DNA of 64,000 nucleotides. Source: Bacteroidales bacterium (GTDB lineage Bacteria; Bacteroidota; Bacteroidia; Bacteroidales; UBA932). How positions within the stretch are numbered: position 1 is the first letter of the stretch; the number at the start of each line of letters is the position of its first letter. The DNA is taken from positions 124,001 through 188,000 of the forward strand of contig SUYU01000001.1 of NCBI GenBank assembly GCA_015060245.1, given 5' to 3'. The position numbers and the translations under genes are program-made. Positions 33,372-43,332 of the stretch are shown here, one piece after another. Under the pieces are notes generated by a model that saw only the letters and a program-made list of their open reading frames with translations, did no database searches and was not told where the DNA came from.

Positions 33372-33791
33372 ATGATTAATAAACGTATAAGAGAAAACAT
33401 TGCAGCCAGACGCAAGGCTTTGGGTCTGCCGCAGGAGTTCATTGCGGAACAGTTGGGCATTTCTCTTAATGCATACTCAAAAATAGAAAACGGACCTACA
33501 AGGCTTGTCAGCAACAGACTTGTAAAGATTGCGGAGATTCTGGGCATCAGCCTCAGGGAACTCATTGTGGGACAAGTCTACACAGAGGAGGAGTACAAGC
33601 ATGCCTGTATGCTCATGGAGTCAAAGCACAGCCAGGATGTATCATTCTACAAGCAGCACCTTAAAGACAACGAACTGCTCATTCAGACTCTTACGGAGAT
33701 GGCCAATGAGAGAAAAGAGACAATTGATTACCTGAAAGGCAAGATTGCAGAACTTGAAAACTCCACTTTGCCGTCGCAACAGGAGAGATAA
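33372..33791 (+). CDS. XRE-family regulator with C-terminal coiled coil
   Basis: 139 residues. A Cro/C1-type helix-turn-helix covers residues about 5-65 (ARRKALGLPQEFIAEQLGIS, SLNAYSKIENG). The rest is a predicted coiled coil (NELLIQTLTEMANERKETIDYLKGKIAELE) likely for dimerisation. TAGTTTTG at 33358-33365, a good -7 match, ends only six bases before the ATG, so the message may be leaderless. It is divergent from the EF-G2-like gene and could regulate it (inference). It is followed by rnhB after 34 bp. Confidence 0.88.
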   Translation: MINKRIRENIAARRKALGLPQEFIAEQLGISLNAYSKIENGPTRLVSNRLVKIAEILGISLRELIVGQVYTEEEYKHACMLMESKHSQDVSFYKQHLKDNELLIQTLTEMANERKETIDYLKGKIAELENSTLPSQQER

Positions 33792-33825
33792 ATTGTAAAT
33801 TTGTGCGCAATAAACTTTTCTGACC

Positions 33826-34443
33826 ATGACGCACAAAAACCCAGGCCAACTAAAGAATTTTCTGAATCCCGACGTAATTGAAGCAGGCTGCGACGAAGCG
33901 GGCCGCGGATGCCTTGCAGGACCTGTATATGCAGCGGCAGTAATATTGCCCAAGGATTTTTATCACCCGCTGCTGAATGATTCAAAGCAACTCTCTGCGA
34001 AACAGAGGGAGAAATTGCGCCCAATTATTGAACAGGAGGCCATAGCCTGGAGCGTTGTGGCTGTCTCCGCACAGGAGATAGATGAACTCAACATCCTGCG
34101 TGCTTCCATTACCGGAATGCACAGAGCCATAGCGAGCCTCAAGGTCAGGCCGCAATCTCTGCTGATAGATGGCAACCGCTTTTATAAATATGAAGATATC
34201 CCGCACACCTGCATCGTCAAGGGAGATGCCAAGTTTGCGAATATTGCGGCAGCCTCGATTCTTGCCAAGACCCACAGGGATGAATACATGCTCAAACTTG
34301 CAGCAGAATATCCGCAATACGGCTGGGAGAGGAACATGGCCTACCCTACAAAAGAACACCGTCGGGCCATAGCGGAATTTGGAGTCACTCCACACCACAG
34401 GCTGAGTTTCAGACTGATTGATGACGAACCCACACTTTTTTAG
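33826..34443 (+). CDS. rnhB: Ribonuclease HII
   Basis: 205 residues. It removes RNA from RNA-DNA hybrids, including single ribonucleotides in DNA. The catalytic carboxylates are visible: Asp and Glu in [12 protein letters not shown] near residue 23, Asp in LLIDGNRF and Asp in [18 protein letters not shown], all in the usual order. Length is typical. Its stop overlaps the stop of the convergent glycerate kinase gene by 4 bp, leaving no room for a terminator. Confidence 0.96.
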   Translation: MTHKNPGQLKNFLNPDVIEAGCDEAGRGCLAGPVYAAAVILPKDFYHPLLNDSKQLSAKQREKLRPIIEQEAIAWSVVAVSAQEIDELNILRASITGMHRAIASLKVRPQSLLIDGNRFYKYEDIPHTCIVKGDAKFANIAAASILAKTHRDEYMLKLAAEYPQYGWERNMAYPTKEHRRAIAEFGVTPHHRLSFRLIDDEPTLF

Positions 34444-35756
34444 GACAACTGTGCCTCACTGCGCGCGAGTTGTTCCAGCAATTCGGATGCCTTGGCCATG
34501 CACACCTCAAGCGGATGGCCCAATGATGCTATGCTGCAGCATCTGACCCTCTGCGCCCAATTGATGCATTTGCACAACATCTCTCCCGACAAATCTCTGC
34601 AGAGTGCGGCACGCAACTCATCCTGCGCCAATTTTGAAACTCCACAGAGAATGAGCACCTCCTTATCACACCCTGCCGCAAGTTCAAGGACACCGCTTAC
34701 AACCTTGCCGCTCAGACTCTGCGAATCAAGACTTCCTTCACCCGTAACAACAACATCAGCCCATTTTACACTCTCCTCCAATCCCGTAACCTGCGCAAAG
34801 AATCTCCAGCCGGGAAGAAGTTCCGCACCTAAAAATGCCAGCCCTGCATAACCCACACCACCGGCAGCACCTGCCCCCGGATACTCCTTGCACCCTCCTG
34901 CAACGCCCAGGCATCGGTGTGCCACCTCCGCATAATTTGCAAGTCCGGCCTCCAGAATCTTCAAGGCCTCTTCATCTGCCCCTTTCTGCGGACCATATAC
35001 TGCCGTAGCACCAGATTCGCCCAAAAGAGGGTTAGTAACGTCACATATCACCTTAAAGCACACCTGTGACAAATCCGTAAAAGTCTCCCGGGCCTCTTCC
35101 CCTCCCGTAGCGGCAGTGTCAAGCGGCCTCTCCATCCTCGCAATCCTATGCAGATCCCCGCCACATACCGGAGCCGCCATCAGCGATCCGGCAATATCAT
35201 AAAACCTGTATCCCAAGGCCTGCAACATGCCCGCTCCACCATCATTGGTTGCACTGCCGCCAATTGACAATGTAATTGTTCCTGCGCCCCTGCAAAGGGC
35301 CGCCTTTATAGCCTCCCCCAAGCCGTAAGTTGATGTACGCAAAGGATTGCGCTGCGCCTTGGAGAGCATCTCCAGTCCGGAGACTTTGGCCATCTCAATG
35401 AAGGCACATACTCTGCTGTCGCAACCACTATTTTCCTTGCCTGATGGACTACCGGACTCTCTTCCATTAGATACGTCTATTCCCCAATTATCCGGTCTAT
35501 AATAAACAAGTATTTCGGAATCAACCAATTCACCTACCGGGTTATGCACTTTTACAGCAATCCGCTCCACGTTTTCCAACCTTTTTTCAAGCACATCAAG
35601 GCTGCCGTCACCACCGTCTGCAATCTCCACAATCCTGAACTCACACTCTCCGGTTCCGGATGATTCAAAACCACGGCACACCGCCCGGGCTGCCTCAAGA
35701 GATGTGAGACTGCCTTTAAATTTGTCTATTGCAACAAGAACTCTCTTCTTTTCCAT
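34440..35756 (-). CDS. Glycerate kinase (GarK/GlxK family)
   Basis: 438 residues from the ATG at 35756; the upstream Met at 35780 adds eight atypical residues. It phosphorylates D-glycerate. Family marks are [18 protein letters not shown] at the N-terminus, IADGGDGS near residue 45, [20 protein letters not shown] and [16 protein letters not shown] near the C-terminus. At 438 residues it is longer than the usual 370-390 because of inserts near residues 95-115 and 200-215. The product position (2- or 3-phosphoglycerate) cannot be told from sequence. It stands alone, tail-to-tail with rnhB. Confidence 0.9.
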   Translation of the reverse strand: MEKKRVLVAIDKFKGSLTSLEAARAVCRGFESSGTGECEFRIVEIADGGDGSLDVLEKRLENVERIAVKVHNPVGELVDSEILVYYRPDNWGIDVSNGRESGSPSGKENSGCDSRVCAFIEMAKVSGLEMLSKAQRNPLRTSTYGLGEAIKAALCRGAGTITLSIGGSATNDGGAGMLQALGYRFYDIAGSLMAAPVCGGDLHRIARMERPLDTAATGGEEARETFTDLSQVCFKVICDVTNPLLGESGATAVYGPQKGADEEALKILEAGLANYAEVAHRCLGVAGGCKEYPGAGAAGGVGYAGLAFLGAELLPGWRFFAQVTGLEESVKWADVVVTGEGSLDSQSLSGKVVSGVLELAAGCDKEVLILCGVSKLAQDELRAALCRDLSGEMLCKCINWAQRVRCCSIASLGHPLEVCMAKASELLEQLARSEAQLS

Positions 35757-35811
35757 AACAGGCCCTATTTTTCTATACAAATATACGGAATAGATGTATC
35801 GGAAAGCAAAA

Positions 35812-35844
35812 ATTGGGATTTATTTGATTTTTTAGTTACTTTTG
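35812..35844 (+). promoter_or_regulatory. Candidate promoter of the S46 peptidase
   Basis: ATTG (35812-35815), 21-nt spacer, TACTTTTG (35837-35844) within TTAGTTACTTTTG, identical to the kdsB upstream sequence. The ATG lies 48 bp further on. Confidence 0.5.
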
Positions 35845-35891
35845 AAATTTATAGAAATTGGGTCCCGACAAATTATTAAAAAGATGTTTAT

Positions 35892-37973
35892 ATGAGAAAA
35901 TTATCATTCCTATTAGTAGTTTCTTTGCTACTTTCAATCATGCCTGCAAAGGCAGACGAGGGCATGTGGCTTCTTCCGCTATTGGAGAAACTTAATGCCA
36001 AGAAGATGCAGGAATTGGGCTGCAAACTCACTCCTGAAGAGATCTACAGCATAAACAACTCGAGCCTCAAGGACGCAATCGTACACTTCGGTGGCGGATG
36101 TACAGCCGAGATTGTGTCTGACAAAGGTCTTCTTTTTACCAACCACCACTGCGGCTACAGTTCTATCCAAAAATTGAGCAGCGTAGAGCATGACTACCTC
36201 AATGACGGCTACTGGGCAATGAACCTCAACGAGGAACTTCCAGCGAAAGGCCTCACAGTCACATTTGTAGATAAATTCGTTGATGTTACCGACAGAATCA
36301 ACAAAGCAGTTGCAAAGGGCAAGACCGACGAGGAGAAGGGCAAAGCATACGAAGCCGAGGTAAATAAAATTGTAGAGGAGGCAACAAAACATGACAAGAC
36401 TCTTGATGCTGAGGTTACAAGTTTCTACAACAGCAACGCATACTACGTAATTACTACCAGAACTTTCAAGGATATCCGTTTTGTAGGCGCTCCGCCTTCA
36501 TCAATCGGCAAATTCGGTGCTGATACCGACAACTGGATCTGGCCAAGACACACCGGCGACTTCTCTGTTTTCAGAATCTACGCCGACAAGAACAACAACC
36601 CTGCAGAGTACTCCGAGGAGAACGTGCCTTACACTCCAAAACAATCTTTGAAAATCTCTTTGAAGGGCTTTGAGAAGGGCGACTATGCCATGATTATAGG
36701 CTTCCCCGGCAGAACAACAAGATTCATGTTGAGCGAAGAGGCCAAAGAGACTCAGAACATCAACAATGCCATCAGCATCTTTGCAAGGGGTGTAAAACAG
36801 GATATCTGGATGGAGGATATGCAGGCCGACCAGAAGGTAAGAATCCAATACTCAAACAAATATGCCAACTCTTCAAACGGTTGGAAGAAATGGATGGGTA
36901 TGAATGAGACCTTTGACAAATTGAACATTGTGGAGCGCAGGGCTGCCGAGGAGAAGGAGTTCAACCAGTGGGTAAATGCCAACAAGAAGCGCGCTGCGAA
37001 ATATGGCAGTGTCGTTGACGACATCAATAACGAGGTCAAAAGAAGAGCAGAGTACTTCTACGTTTACAGATACATCAATGAGACCGTCTCTGCAGTGGAA
37101 CTTGTGAAGGCAAGTTCAATGAGACGTCCCGGCCAGATTGAGGCATTCTTCAAAGATTACTCAGTTGAGACCGACAGAAAATTGGCCAAAGCAATGTACA
37201 AGATCTACAAAGAGAAGGTTGATCCCAAATACCATCCTGCGTTCTACGAAAGGATTGACAAGGAATTCGGTGGAGACATTGACGCTTTTGTAGACAACCT
37301 TTTTGACAATTCAGTATTTGCTTCACAGGAGAAATATGAAAAGGCCAAGGCTGAGGGTTACGACATGCAGAAAGACCCTGCAACCCAAATAAGAAAAGAT
37401 ATCTATGCAATTGCACAGGTAATCATGCCTGAAGTTATGGGCTCAAACCACAAGGTTGCCGAGTTGAAACAACTCTATATTGAAGGAGTTCTTGAGATGC
37501 AGGGCGATAATGCCATGTATCCTGACGCAAACTCCACAATGCGTTTGACTTATGGCCAGGTTCTCCCATACTCACCAAGGGATGCCGTCCAATATGACTT
37601 TGTAACTACCCTTGACGGTGTTATGGAGAAAGAGGATCCCAACAACTGGGAGTTTGTTGTTCCGGCAAGATTGAAAGAACTGTGGAAAGCAAAGGATTTT
37701 GGCCAGTACGCTTTGCCTAACGGCAAGATGCCGGTTGCATTCCTTTCAAACAACGACATTACAGGCGGTAACTCAGGCAGCCCTGTATTGAATGACAAAG
37801 GCGAACTTCTTGGCCTTGCATTTGACGGAAACTGGGAGGCAATGAGCGGTGATGTAATCTTTGAGCCGGATCTTCAGAGATGTATAAATGTTGATATCAG
37901 ATATGTTTTGTTCATCATTGACAAATATGGCAAGGCAGGTTATCTGTTGGATGAGATGAACATTGTAAAATAA
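35892..37973 (+). CDS. S46-family dipeptidyl peptidase, DPP7 type
   Basis: 693 residues, signal peptide ending at about MPAKADE. S46 enzymes cut dipeptides from the N-terminus of oligopeptides in the periplasm. The catalytic His86 lies in [10 protein letters not shown] and Ser628 in TGGNSGSP. Gly646, in [11 protein letters not shown], sits 18 residues after the serine, the position that decides specificity: Arg gives the acidic-residue preference of DPP11, Gly is found in DPP7. A DPP7-like preference for hydrophobic residues is therefore expected. It is typical of peptide-using Bacteroidetes such as Porphyromonas. It has its own promoter candidate and is followed by the Mrp gene after 34 bp. 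Confidence 0.93.
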   Translation: MRKLSFLLVVSLLLSIMPAKADEGMWLLPLLEKLNAKKMQELGCKLTPEEIYSINNSSLKDAIVHFGGGCTAEIVSDKGLLFTNHHCGYSSIQKLSSVEHDYLNDGYWAMNLNEELPAKGLTVTFVDKFVDVTDRINKAVAKGKTDEEKGKAYEAEVNKIVEEATKHDKTLDAEVTSFYNSNAYYVITTRTFKDIRFVGAPPSSIGKFGADTDNWIWPRHTGDFSVFRIYADKNNNPAEYSEENVPYTPKQSLKISLKGFEKGDYAMIIGFPGRTTRFMLSEEAKETQNINNAISIFARGVKQDIWMEDMQADQKVRIQYSNKYANSSNGWKKWMGMNETFDKLNIVERRAAEEKEFNQWVNANKKRAAKYGSVVDDINNEVKRRAEYFYVYRYINETVSAVELVKASSMRRPGQIEAFFKDYSVETDRKLAKAMYKIYKEKVDPKYHPAFYERIDKEFGGDIDAFVDNLFDNSVFASQEKYEKAKAEGYDMQKDPATQIRKDIYAIAQVIMPEVMGSNHKVAELKQLYIEGVLEMQGDNAMYPDANSTMRLTYGQVLPYSPRDAVQYDFVTTLDGVMEKEDPNNWEFVVPARLKELWKAKDFGQYALPNGKMPVAFLSNNDITGGNSGSPVLNDKGELLGLAFDGNWEAMSGDVIFEPDLQRCINVDIRYVLFIIDKYGKAGYLLDEMNIVK

Positions 37974-38007
37974 TTGTTGGATAATAATTGATCAAAGTTT
38001 TATTTCA

Positions 38008-39168
38008 ATGGTTACCGTAAAACAGATTGAAGAGATATTGCAGGGTGTCATACACCCTGCTTTTGATAAGAACGTCATTGAACTTGGACTTATTGAAGAC
38101 ATTAAGGTTGAGGGAGATGAATCACAGGCCAAGGTAAAGTTCAAATTGGTTTTCCCAAGACCCGATGCCTTGGGCGCAAGCATAAAGAAGAGTTGTGAAG
38201 AGGCCGTATTGAAAGCATGCGGCAATGTAAAGGTAAGCATTCTTGAACTTGTAAGGGAGAGCAAGCCCAAAAAGAAGAAGATACTTGACCTTGGTCAGGA
38301 GCAACTTGAGAGTGTGGGCAAGATAATTGCCATTGCTTCAGGAAAAGGAGGAGTGGGAAAATCTACAGTATCTGTAAATCTTGCCGTAACTCTTGCAAAG
38401 ATGGGCTACAAGGTGGGATTGGCAGATGCTGATGTTTATGGTCCGTCGGTGCCAAAAATGACTGCAACAGAAGGCGAGGTTCCTGAGGTTGAGTTTGTAT
38501 ATGAAGATGGCTACACCGACAACGGCGAGTCTGCAGCAGAGGCCGGAATTGATCCCAACACAGGCATTCCGGCGGCAGGAGAGCATGGCAAGACTGTAGC
38601 GGAACTTATCGTCCCAATTGAAAAGTATGGTGTAAAATGGATGTCAATAGGCTACTTTGCGCCACCTGAAAGAGCGTTGATATGGAGAGGGCCTATGGCC
38701 TGCAATGCACTCAAACAGATGATTCTGCAGGTTAAATGGGGCGAACTTGACTTTTTGTTGCTTGACCTTCCTCCGGGAACCGGAGACATTCACATAAGCC
38801 TTGTGCATGACATTCCGCTCAATGGGGCAGTGATTGTAAGCACTCCTCAGGCTGTTGCACTTGCAGATGTGGAGAAGGGTATAAACATGTTCAGAAACAA
38901 GGATATCAACAAACCTGTATACGGATTGGTTGAGAATATGGCATGGTTTACTCCGGCAGAACTTCCAAACAACAGATACTATATCTTTGGCAAGGACGGC
39001 GGCAAGGAGATGGCGGCAAAATACGACGTTCCGCTCCTTGGCCAGATTCCGATTGTGCAGAGCATAAGGGAGTGTGGAGACGAGGGTGAGCCGGCTGCCG
39101 TAAATGCGGGTCCGGTTTTTGATGCATTTGCCGAAGTTGCAAGAAGAGTTCTTCAACAAGAGTTGTAA
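38008..39168 (+). CDS. Mrp/NBP35-family ATPase (iron-sulfur cluster carrier type)
   Basis: 386 residues. An N-terminal MIP18/DUF59 domain (about residues 1-85) precedes the P-loop ATPase with the deviant Walker [17 protein letters not shown] near residue 112. Two features differ from E. coli ApbC. There is an acidic insert at about residues 152-185. In place of the CxxC after the ENM motif stands [14 protein letters not shown], with no cysteines. Bacteroidetes members often look like this. A role in carrying iron-sulfur clusters is known for the family but is not supported here by the usual ligands. Confidence 0.88.
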   Translation: MVTVKQIEEILQGVIHPAFDKNVIELGLIEDIKVEGDESQAKVKFKLVFPRPDALGASIKKSCEEAVLKACGNVKVSILELVRESKPKKKKILDLGQEQLESVGKIIAIASGKGGVGKSTVSVNLAVTLAKMGYKVGLADADVYGPSVPKMTATEGEVPEVEFVYEDGYTDNGESAAEAGIDPNTGIPAAGEHGKTVAELIVPIEKYGVKWMSIGYFAPPERALIWRGPMACNALKQMILQVKWGELDFLLLDLPPGTGDIHISLVHDIPLNGAVIVSTPQAVALADVEKGINMFRNKDINKPVYGLVENMAWFTPAELPNNRYYIFGKDGGKEMAAKYDVPLLGQIPIVQSIRECGDEGEPAAVNAGPVFDAFAEVARRVLQQEL

Positions 39169-39250
39169 ACAAATGGAAACAGGGTAATTCATGAGGTAGA
39201 ATTTCACTGAAGATTCTGCCGTTTTGGGTTACCCTAAATTTTGGGAAAAG

Positions 39251-40375
39251 ATGAAAATTGGAGATAAAGTGAGGTTCCTCAACCAGACAGGTGGAGGAAT
39301 AGTGGTTGGTTTTGGCCGCAAGGGATGGGTTACCGTACAGGATGAGGATGGTTTTGACATTCCAATGCCCGAGAAGGAGTGCGTGGTAATTGAACAGAAT
39401 GTGGTTGCCAAAGAGGAGGTAAACATACAGACAAAAGATGGAGAGAAACTCAACATTGCCATTATTTATGTAAAGAACGGCAACGGTTTCTCATGCATTA
39501 TGGCCAACGAGTGCAATTATGCACTTTTGGCAACTTACACCAATATAATAAAAGAGGATGAAGGCACACCAGGCAAGGCCTCAAACAGTTTTACAACAAC
39601 ATTTGCAGGAGAGGTACTTCCGTACGAACGCAAGAAGTTGTTTGATTTTGGAAAAAGCGAACTCAATACCTGGTCAAAACGGGTACTGCTCAGAATCATT
39701 CCATTCAAGAGAAGCCAGCCTTTCAAGCAACCGTTGCAGCATGCCCTAAAGCCTGCAATAGAGCAGGATTTTATTCTCGACCCGGTAAACCTTCTCAAGG
39801 AGAGCATGTTCCGCAGAAATGAATATATACAGGAAAACGGTTATGTAGTTCCTGTAATAAACGAGAATATAGAGGAGATTCCAATGGTGGGCAAACTTGA
39901 GGAGCAGCAGATAAAGATGGCCCTCAAGGAGAAATTTGAAGGCGAGAGAGCCCTTTCATCTCCCCAGCAGACACATAAAAAGGCAGCATCTGCCCAAAAC
40001 AGGGCTTATGTAAACGGCAAATGGATTGATTTGCCAAGCGGAGGCCTGCAAAAGGAGTGGCTTCAGGAGAATGCCCTTATAAGAATCAACTCACAGGGTT
40101 ATATGGAGGTTGATCTTCATGCAGAGGCCCTTCTTGACACCACTATAGGTATGGACAACACCGCCATACTCAAGTACCAACTTGAAAAGTTCAATGAAGC
40201 CATGGCCGCAGTACTGCACAAACGTGGCAGCAAGATTGTATTCATCCACGGCAAGGGCGACGGTGTATTGAGGAACGCCCTAATAAAGGAGTTGAAGACA
40301 AAATACAGCCAGAGCAGATGGCAGGATGCCTCATTCAAGGAGTACGGCTATGGAGCCACACTTGTGACCGTTTAA
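39251..40375 (+). CDS. DUF2027 and Smr-domain protein
   Basis: 374 residues from the ATG at 39251; a TTG at 39224 would add nine residues. The N-terminus is KIGDKVRFLNQTGGGIVVGF, a KOW-like small barrel of the DUF2027 type. A middle beta domain follows. The C-terminal Smr domain spans about residues 290-374, with EVDLHAEAL and IVFIHGKGDGVLRNAL as DLH and HGxG motifs. Smr domains act as nucleases or bind nucleic acid or ribosomes in various systems. The function of the Bacteroidetes architecture is unknown. Confidence 0.87.
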   Translation: MKIGDKVRFLNQTGGGIVVGFGRKGWVTVQDEDGFDIPMPEKECVVIEQNVVAKEEVNIQTKDGEKLNIAIIYVKNGNGFSCIMANECNYALLATYTNIIKEDEGTPGKASNSFTTTFAGEVLPYERKKLFDFGKSELNTWSKRVLLRIIPFKRSQPFKQPLQHALKPAIEQDFILDPVNLLKESMFRRNEYIQENGYVVPVINENIEEIPMVGKLEEQQIKMALKEKFEGERALSSPQQTHKKAASAQNRAYVNGKWIDLPSGGLQKEWLQENALIRINSQGYMEVDLHAEALLDTTIGMDNTAILKYQLEKFNEAMAAVLHKRGSKIVFIHGKGDGVLRNALIKELKTKYSQSRWQDASFKEYGYGATLVTV

Positions 40376-40496
40376 GGACTTTGCATTCCTGTAATCCGGC
40401 TTCGTTCTGCCGTCAGGGCCCCGACAATGGAGAAATAGGAATAATAGTATCCATTGATACACAATGTATTGTACGTAAACATAAAATATAATTGCT

Positions 40497-41786
40497 ATGA
40501 AAAAACTTTCATCCCTGATGTCCGTTGCGGCAATATGCCTGATTATTGCAGCATGTTCAGACAAAACAGATTACAAGGCTCTCTATGAAGAGCATGTAAA
40601 GGAGTTGAGCGACCCAAAATATGCCGGCCGAACAGATTGTGACAATGGCATATATGCTGCAGCCCAATATATAAGGGCAAACCTTACAAATATGAGGCAG
40701 ACATGGCAGGATCTGTACTTTACATACCCTAAAAATACAATGAGGGGTTCTATGGAGTTCTCTGTAGACGGCAAACGATGCGTTTATACAGAGGAATTTA
40801 TGGTAAAAGAGTTCTCCCCGGCAGCCAACACCACAATGGAGATTTACCATCTGCCCGACGAGTATCTTGCCGACAAGGAGAAATTCTACAACCACCTGAG
40901 CAGCGGAAAATTTGCAGACAAATTTGTTGCGTTTGACTTTCCACTCTTCTCAAAGAACTTTTCAGGAGAGGGAGTCGAACTCTACAAAGACAATTTGAGT
41001 TGCCTCAACGGCAAGGTTGGAGGCCTCATTTTTGTATATGACAGCCGACCTGTGCAATTCATATCACGCGCAGTATACACACTCGGCTTCCCGGTTGTGG
41101 CAGTCGGACCATGGTTTGGCAATGATACCAAAGAGGCCACTTTAAAACTTGATGCAGAGTTTATTGAAGAGTACAAGGCCGTGAATATAGCATCATTTAT
41201 TAAGGGCAAGAAAGAATCTGATGAATACATTATCTTTATGGCCCACTACGACCACCTTGGAGTGATTGGCCAAGGCAATATCTTTACCGGAGCAAATGAC
41301 AATGCATCAGGTGTAGGCACTCTGCTCTCACTGATGCAATACTATAGCAAAAACCAGCCTGAACAATCGCTGCTGTTCCTCTTCCTTGACGGCGAGGAGG
41401 CCAACCTCCTTGGAGCAAAAGATTATGTCGCCAACCCGCTTATGCCTTTGGATAAAGTCAAATTCGCAATTAACCTTGATATGGTTGGCGACGATGCCAC
41501 AAATCTGATCTGCGAAGTTGGAGGCAACGGCGGCCAGGCAGGCCTTGATATGTTCAAAAAAATAAACGCCGGAAAAGACTACTTTACAAGCATAGACCCG
41601 GAACCGTTCACTGACAACAGCGACCACTACTATTTTGGCATTGCTGGCGTTCCTTGTATCTATTTTACCATTGAAGGGAGCAAATACCAGTACTACCACA
41701 CTCCTAACGATACCTACGCAAACTTTACATCTGAACGCTTTGAACCGCTATTCAATCTGATGCGCGACTTTGTGAGGGAGTTTTAA
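40497..41786 (+). CDS. M28-family metallopeptidase, lipoprotein
   Basis: 429 residues. The lipoprotein signal ends at LIIAACSDK (Cys20). Zinc ligands of M28 aminopeptidases are in place: His and Asp in MAHYDHLG and GANDNASGVG, Glu-Glu in DGEEANLLG, Asp in NLDMVGD, and His in DNSDHYYF. It likely trims single residues from peptides outside the cytoplasm, complementing the S9 and S46 enzymes. It stands alone: 121 bp upstream without a clear promoter and a decayed small lipoprotein downstream. Confidence 0.9.
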   Translation: MKKLSSLMSVAAICLIIAACSDKTDYKALYEEHVKELSDPKYAGRTDCDNGIYAAAQYIRANLTNMRQTWQDLYFTYPKNTMRGSMEFSVDGKRCVYTEEFMVKEFSPAANTTMEIYHLPDEYLADKEKFYNHLSSGKFADKFVAFDFPLFSKNFSGEGVELYKDNLSCLNGKVGGLIFVYDSRPVQFISRAVYTLGFPVVAVGPWFGNDTKEATLKLDAEFIEEYKAVNIASFIKGKKESDEYIIFMAHYDHLGVIGQGNIFTGANDNASGVGTLLSLMQYYSKNQPEQSLLFLFLDGEEANLLGAKDYVANPLMPLDKVKFAINLDMVGDDATNLICEVGGNGGQAGLDMFKKINAGKDYFTSIDPEPFTDNSDHYYFGIAGVPCIYFTIEGSKYQYYHTPNDTYANFTSERFEPLFNLMRDFVREF

Positions 41787-41800
41787 AATATAGTAGAGAC

Positions 41801-42126
41801 ATGAAAACACTTGGAAACTTTATGCTTTACATGATTATTCTGTTGGGATTATTATCTTCGTGCAAAATCATGAGCCGGATGATAAGGCCTATTCCACTGA
41901 AGCAGCACTGAAGAAAAAATATTTTTTCCGACAATGATTATGTATATATTTTCTGCTCTCTTGATCCTCAAAGAGTATCGTTTCATATAGAAGAGATGGC
42001 GAATTTGTCAGAAAAACGGATTTGAATATTCCATTGAAAAGACATAGTGTTTCATCCTGTGCTTATTGTGGCGACACTCAAATAGTCTCAGATATAAAAA
42101 AATACCCTGCCAGTCAACATCTGATT
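41801..42126 (+). pseudogene. Decayed small lipoprotein gene
   Basis: The ATG at 41801 opens a lipoprotein signal with lipobox LLSSCK but stops after 36 codons. The two other segments that read well are in shifting frames: NHEPDDKAYSTEAALKKK in the +1 frame, DNDYVYIFCSLDPQRVSFHI back in the first frame, then RDGEFVRKTDLNIPLKRH and CAYCGDTQIVSD in the +1 frame. At least three frame changes mean that it is not functional unless the sequence is wrong. The original family is not recognised; the tail has a CxxC. It fills an otherwise gene-free 359-bp gap after the M28 peptidase. Confidence 0.5.
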
Positions 42127-42135
42127 TGGCAGGGT
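42104..42135. terminator. Terminator of the Rpn-type nuclease gene
   Basis: ACCCTGCCA (42104-42112) pairs with TGGCAGGGT (42127-42135). On the minus strand it is followed by ATTTTTTATA. It lies 11 bp after the stop at 42146. Confidence 0.75.
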
Positions 42136-42145
42136 TTCTATTTAT

Positions 42146-43156
42146 TTACAATTGTTCAATCTCTGACTGGGGAAGACCCGTATACTTCTCAATGAAACAG
42201 GAATCAATCCCATCCTTTTTCATGGACTTCGCAATTTCAAGCCTCTCTTTTTCAATTCCTTTTTCCAGGCCCTCTGCCAGTCCTTTTTCCAGCCCCTCTG
42301 CCAGTCCTTTTTCCATGCCCTTCTCTATACCCTGCATTATGCCCTTCTCTATGGCATAATCAAGACAGGCATGGTTGTCCCGATATCTTTTCAGACGGGC
42401 TTCATATTGGGCCTTGTCCATATTGGAGAGTGACGCCAGATTTGCCTCATCCAACACATTCAGAAAAGTCTCTTTAATCTCCTGAGTAAGGCCATGCTCA
42501 TAAACCTCACGTTTCAATTCCTCGATTGTCTTCATACCGCTTTTCATTTCTAACAGCAAAAATAACAACTTTTCATACAACTCCGTACACTCCTTAATAC
42601 TTTTTGCCTGTAAACAAGGAAGTTGAAGCATAATGATGTGAATCCTGTCTGTGAGGATATTCTGTGTATTGGGCTCACACATGAGGAAATCTCTCCGCAA
42701 TACCGGATCCTTCTCATAAGTAAAGTTCATCAGACAAATGCTATACACCTTGTCTATCTCATAATTCCAGTCTCTGCCGACCTGGCCCATCCGGTTTATA
42801 AGGCGACAAGTATAATAGAGCATTCTGTTTCTTATGTACCTCAAATCTGCATTCTGAACCTCAATCAGGAATCTGGTATCAGATTCATCCTTGCAAAGAA
42901 TATCAAATATACACTCCCGGCCTTCGGAATCCAGAGGGATGCTCTCGTTGTTCAAAAAACTTACATCCACAATAGGGGATTCCAATTCAGACTCCAGAAT
43001 CAGATTCAGAAAACCTATGAGATTGCTTTTGTTTCTCTCTGTACCGAAGAGGTACTTGAAACTCCAATCCACAAAAGGATCCATTACATTGCTCTGATGG
43101 TCAACGCCACTTCTGCCCACGCATACCCGCGCCACTTTCCTGCTGCTTCTCTCCAT
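42146..43156 (-). CDS. Rpn-family PD-(D/E)XK nuclease / putative transposase-like protein
   Basis: 336 residues. The N-terminal nuclease domain has DPFVDWSFKYLFGTERNK, DILCKDESDTRFLIEVQNAD (the acidic pair and E-x-Q as metal and catalytic positions) and YYTCRLINRMGQVG. It belongs to the PD-(D/E)XK nuclease family often called Rpn or transposase_31, linked in E. coli to recombination and phage response. The C-terminal third ends with 8-residue repeats (EKGLAEGL type) encoded by 24-bp tandem repeats. No terminal inverted repeats or target duplication flank the gene, so it is not shown to be mobile. Confidence 0.85.
   Translation of the reverse strand: MERSSRKVARVCVGRSGVDHQSNVMDPFVDWSFKYLFGTERNKSNLIGFLNLILESELESPIVDVSFLNNESIPLDSEGRECIFDILCKDESDTRFLIEVQNADLRYIRNRMLYYTCRLINRMGQVGRDWNYEIDKVYSICLMNFTYEKDPVLRRDFLMCEPNTQNILTDRIHIIMLQLPCLQAKSIKECTELYEKLLFLLLEMKSGMKTIEELKREVYEHGLTQEIKETFLNVLDEANLASLSNMDKAQYEARLKRYRDNHACLDYAIEKGIMQGIEKGMEKGLAEGLEKGLAEGLEKGIEKERLEIAKSMKKDGIDSCFIEKYTGLPQSEIEQL
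42258..42353 (-). repeat. 24-bp tandem repeats inside the Rpn-type gene
   Basis: Four units of 24 bp (42258, 42282, 42306, 42330). The first two are nearly identical (CCTTTTTCCAG then a variable base and CCCTCTGCCAGT) and the others degenerate. They encode E-K/E-G repeats and keep the frame, so unit number can change without breaking the gene. Confidence 0.85.
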
Positions 43157-43332
43157 AACTTTGATGATTTATTATAAATAATTTAAACTCCTATATCAAA
43201 ATCAACGTAGTGGAACTCCACACTGCTCACGAAGATTCCGATGCAGGCAAAACTAAATGATTGCAGCAGAAAAGAGATGCAAGAAAGACAATTTTACACT
43301 TTTGTACGAAAAAAATATCTGATTCTATTTTT

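Noticed and set aside
42258-42353. Repeats resembling a short CRISPR array
   Set aside because: Units are 24 bp, contiguous without spacers, and in frame within the Rpn-type gene.
42146-43156. Rpn-type gene as an insertion sequence
   Set aside because: No terminal inverted repeats, no target-site duplication and no second copy in the window.
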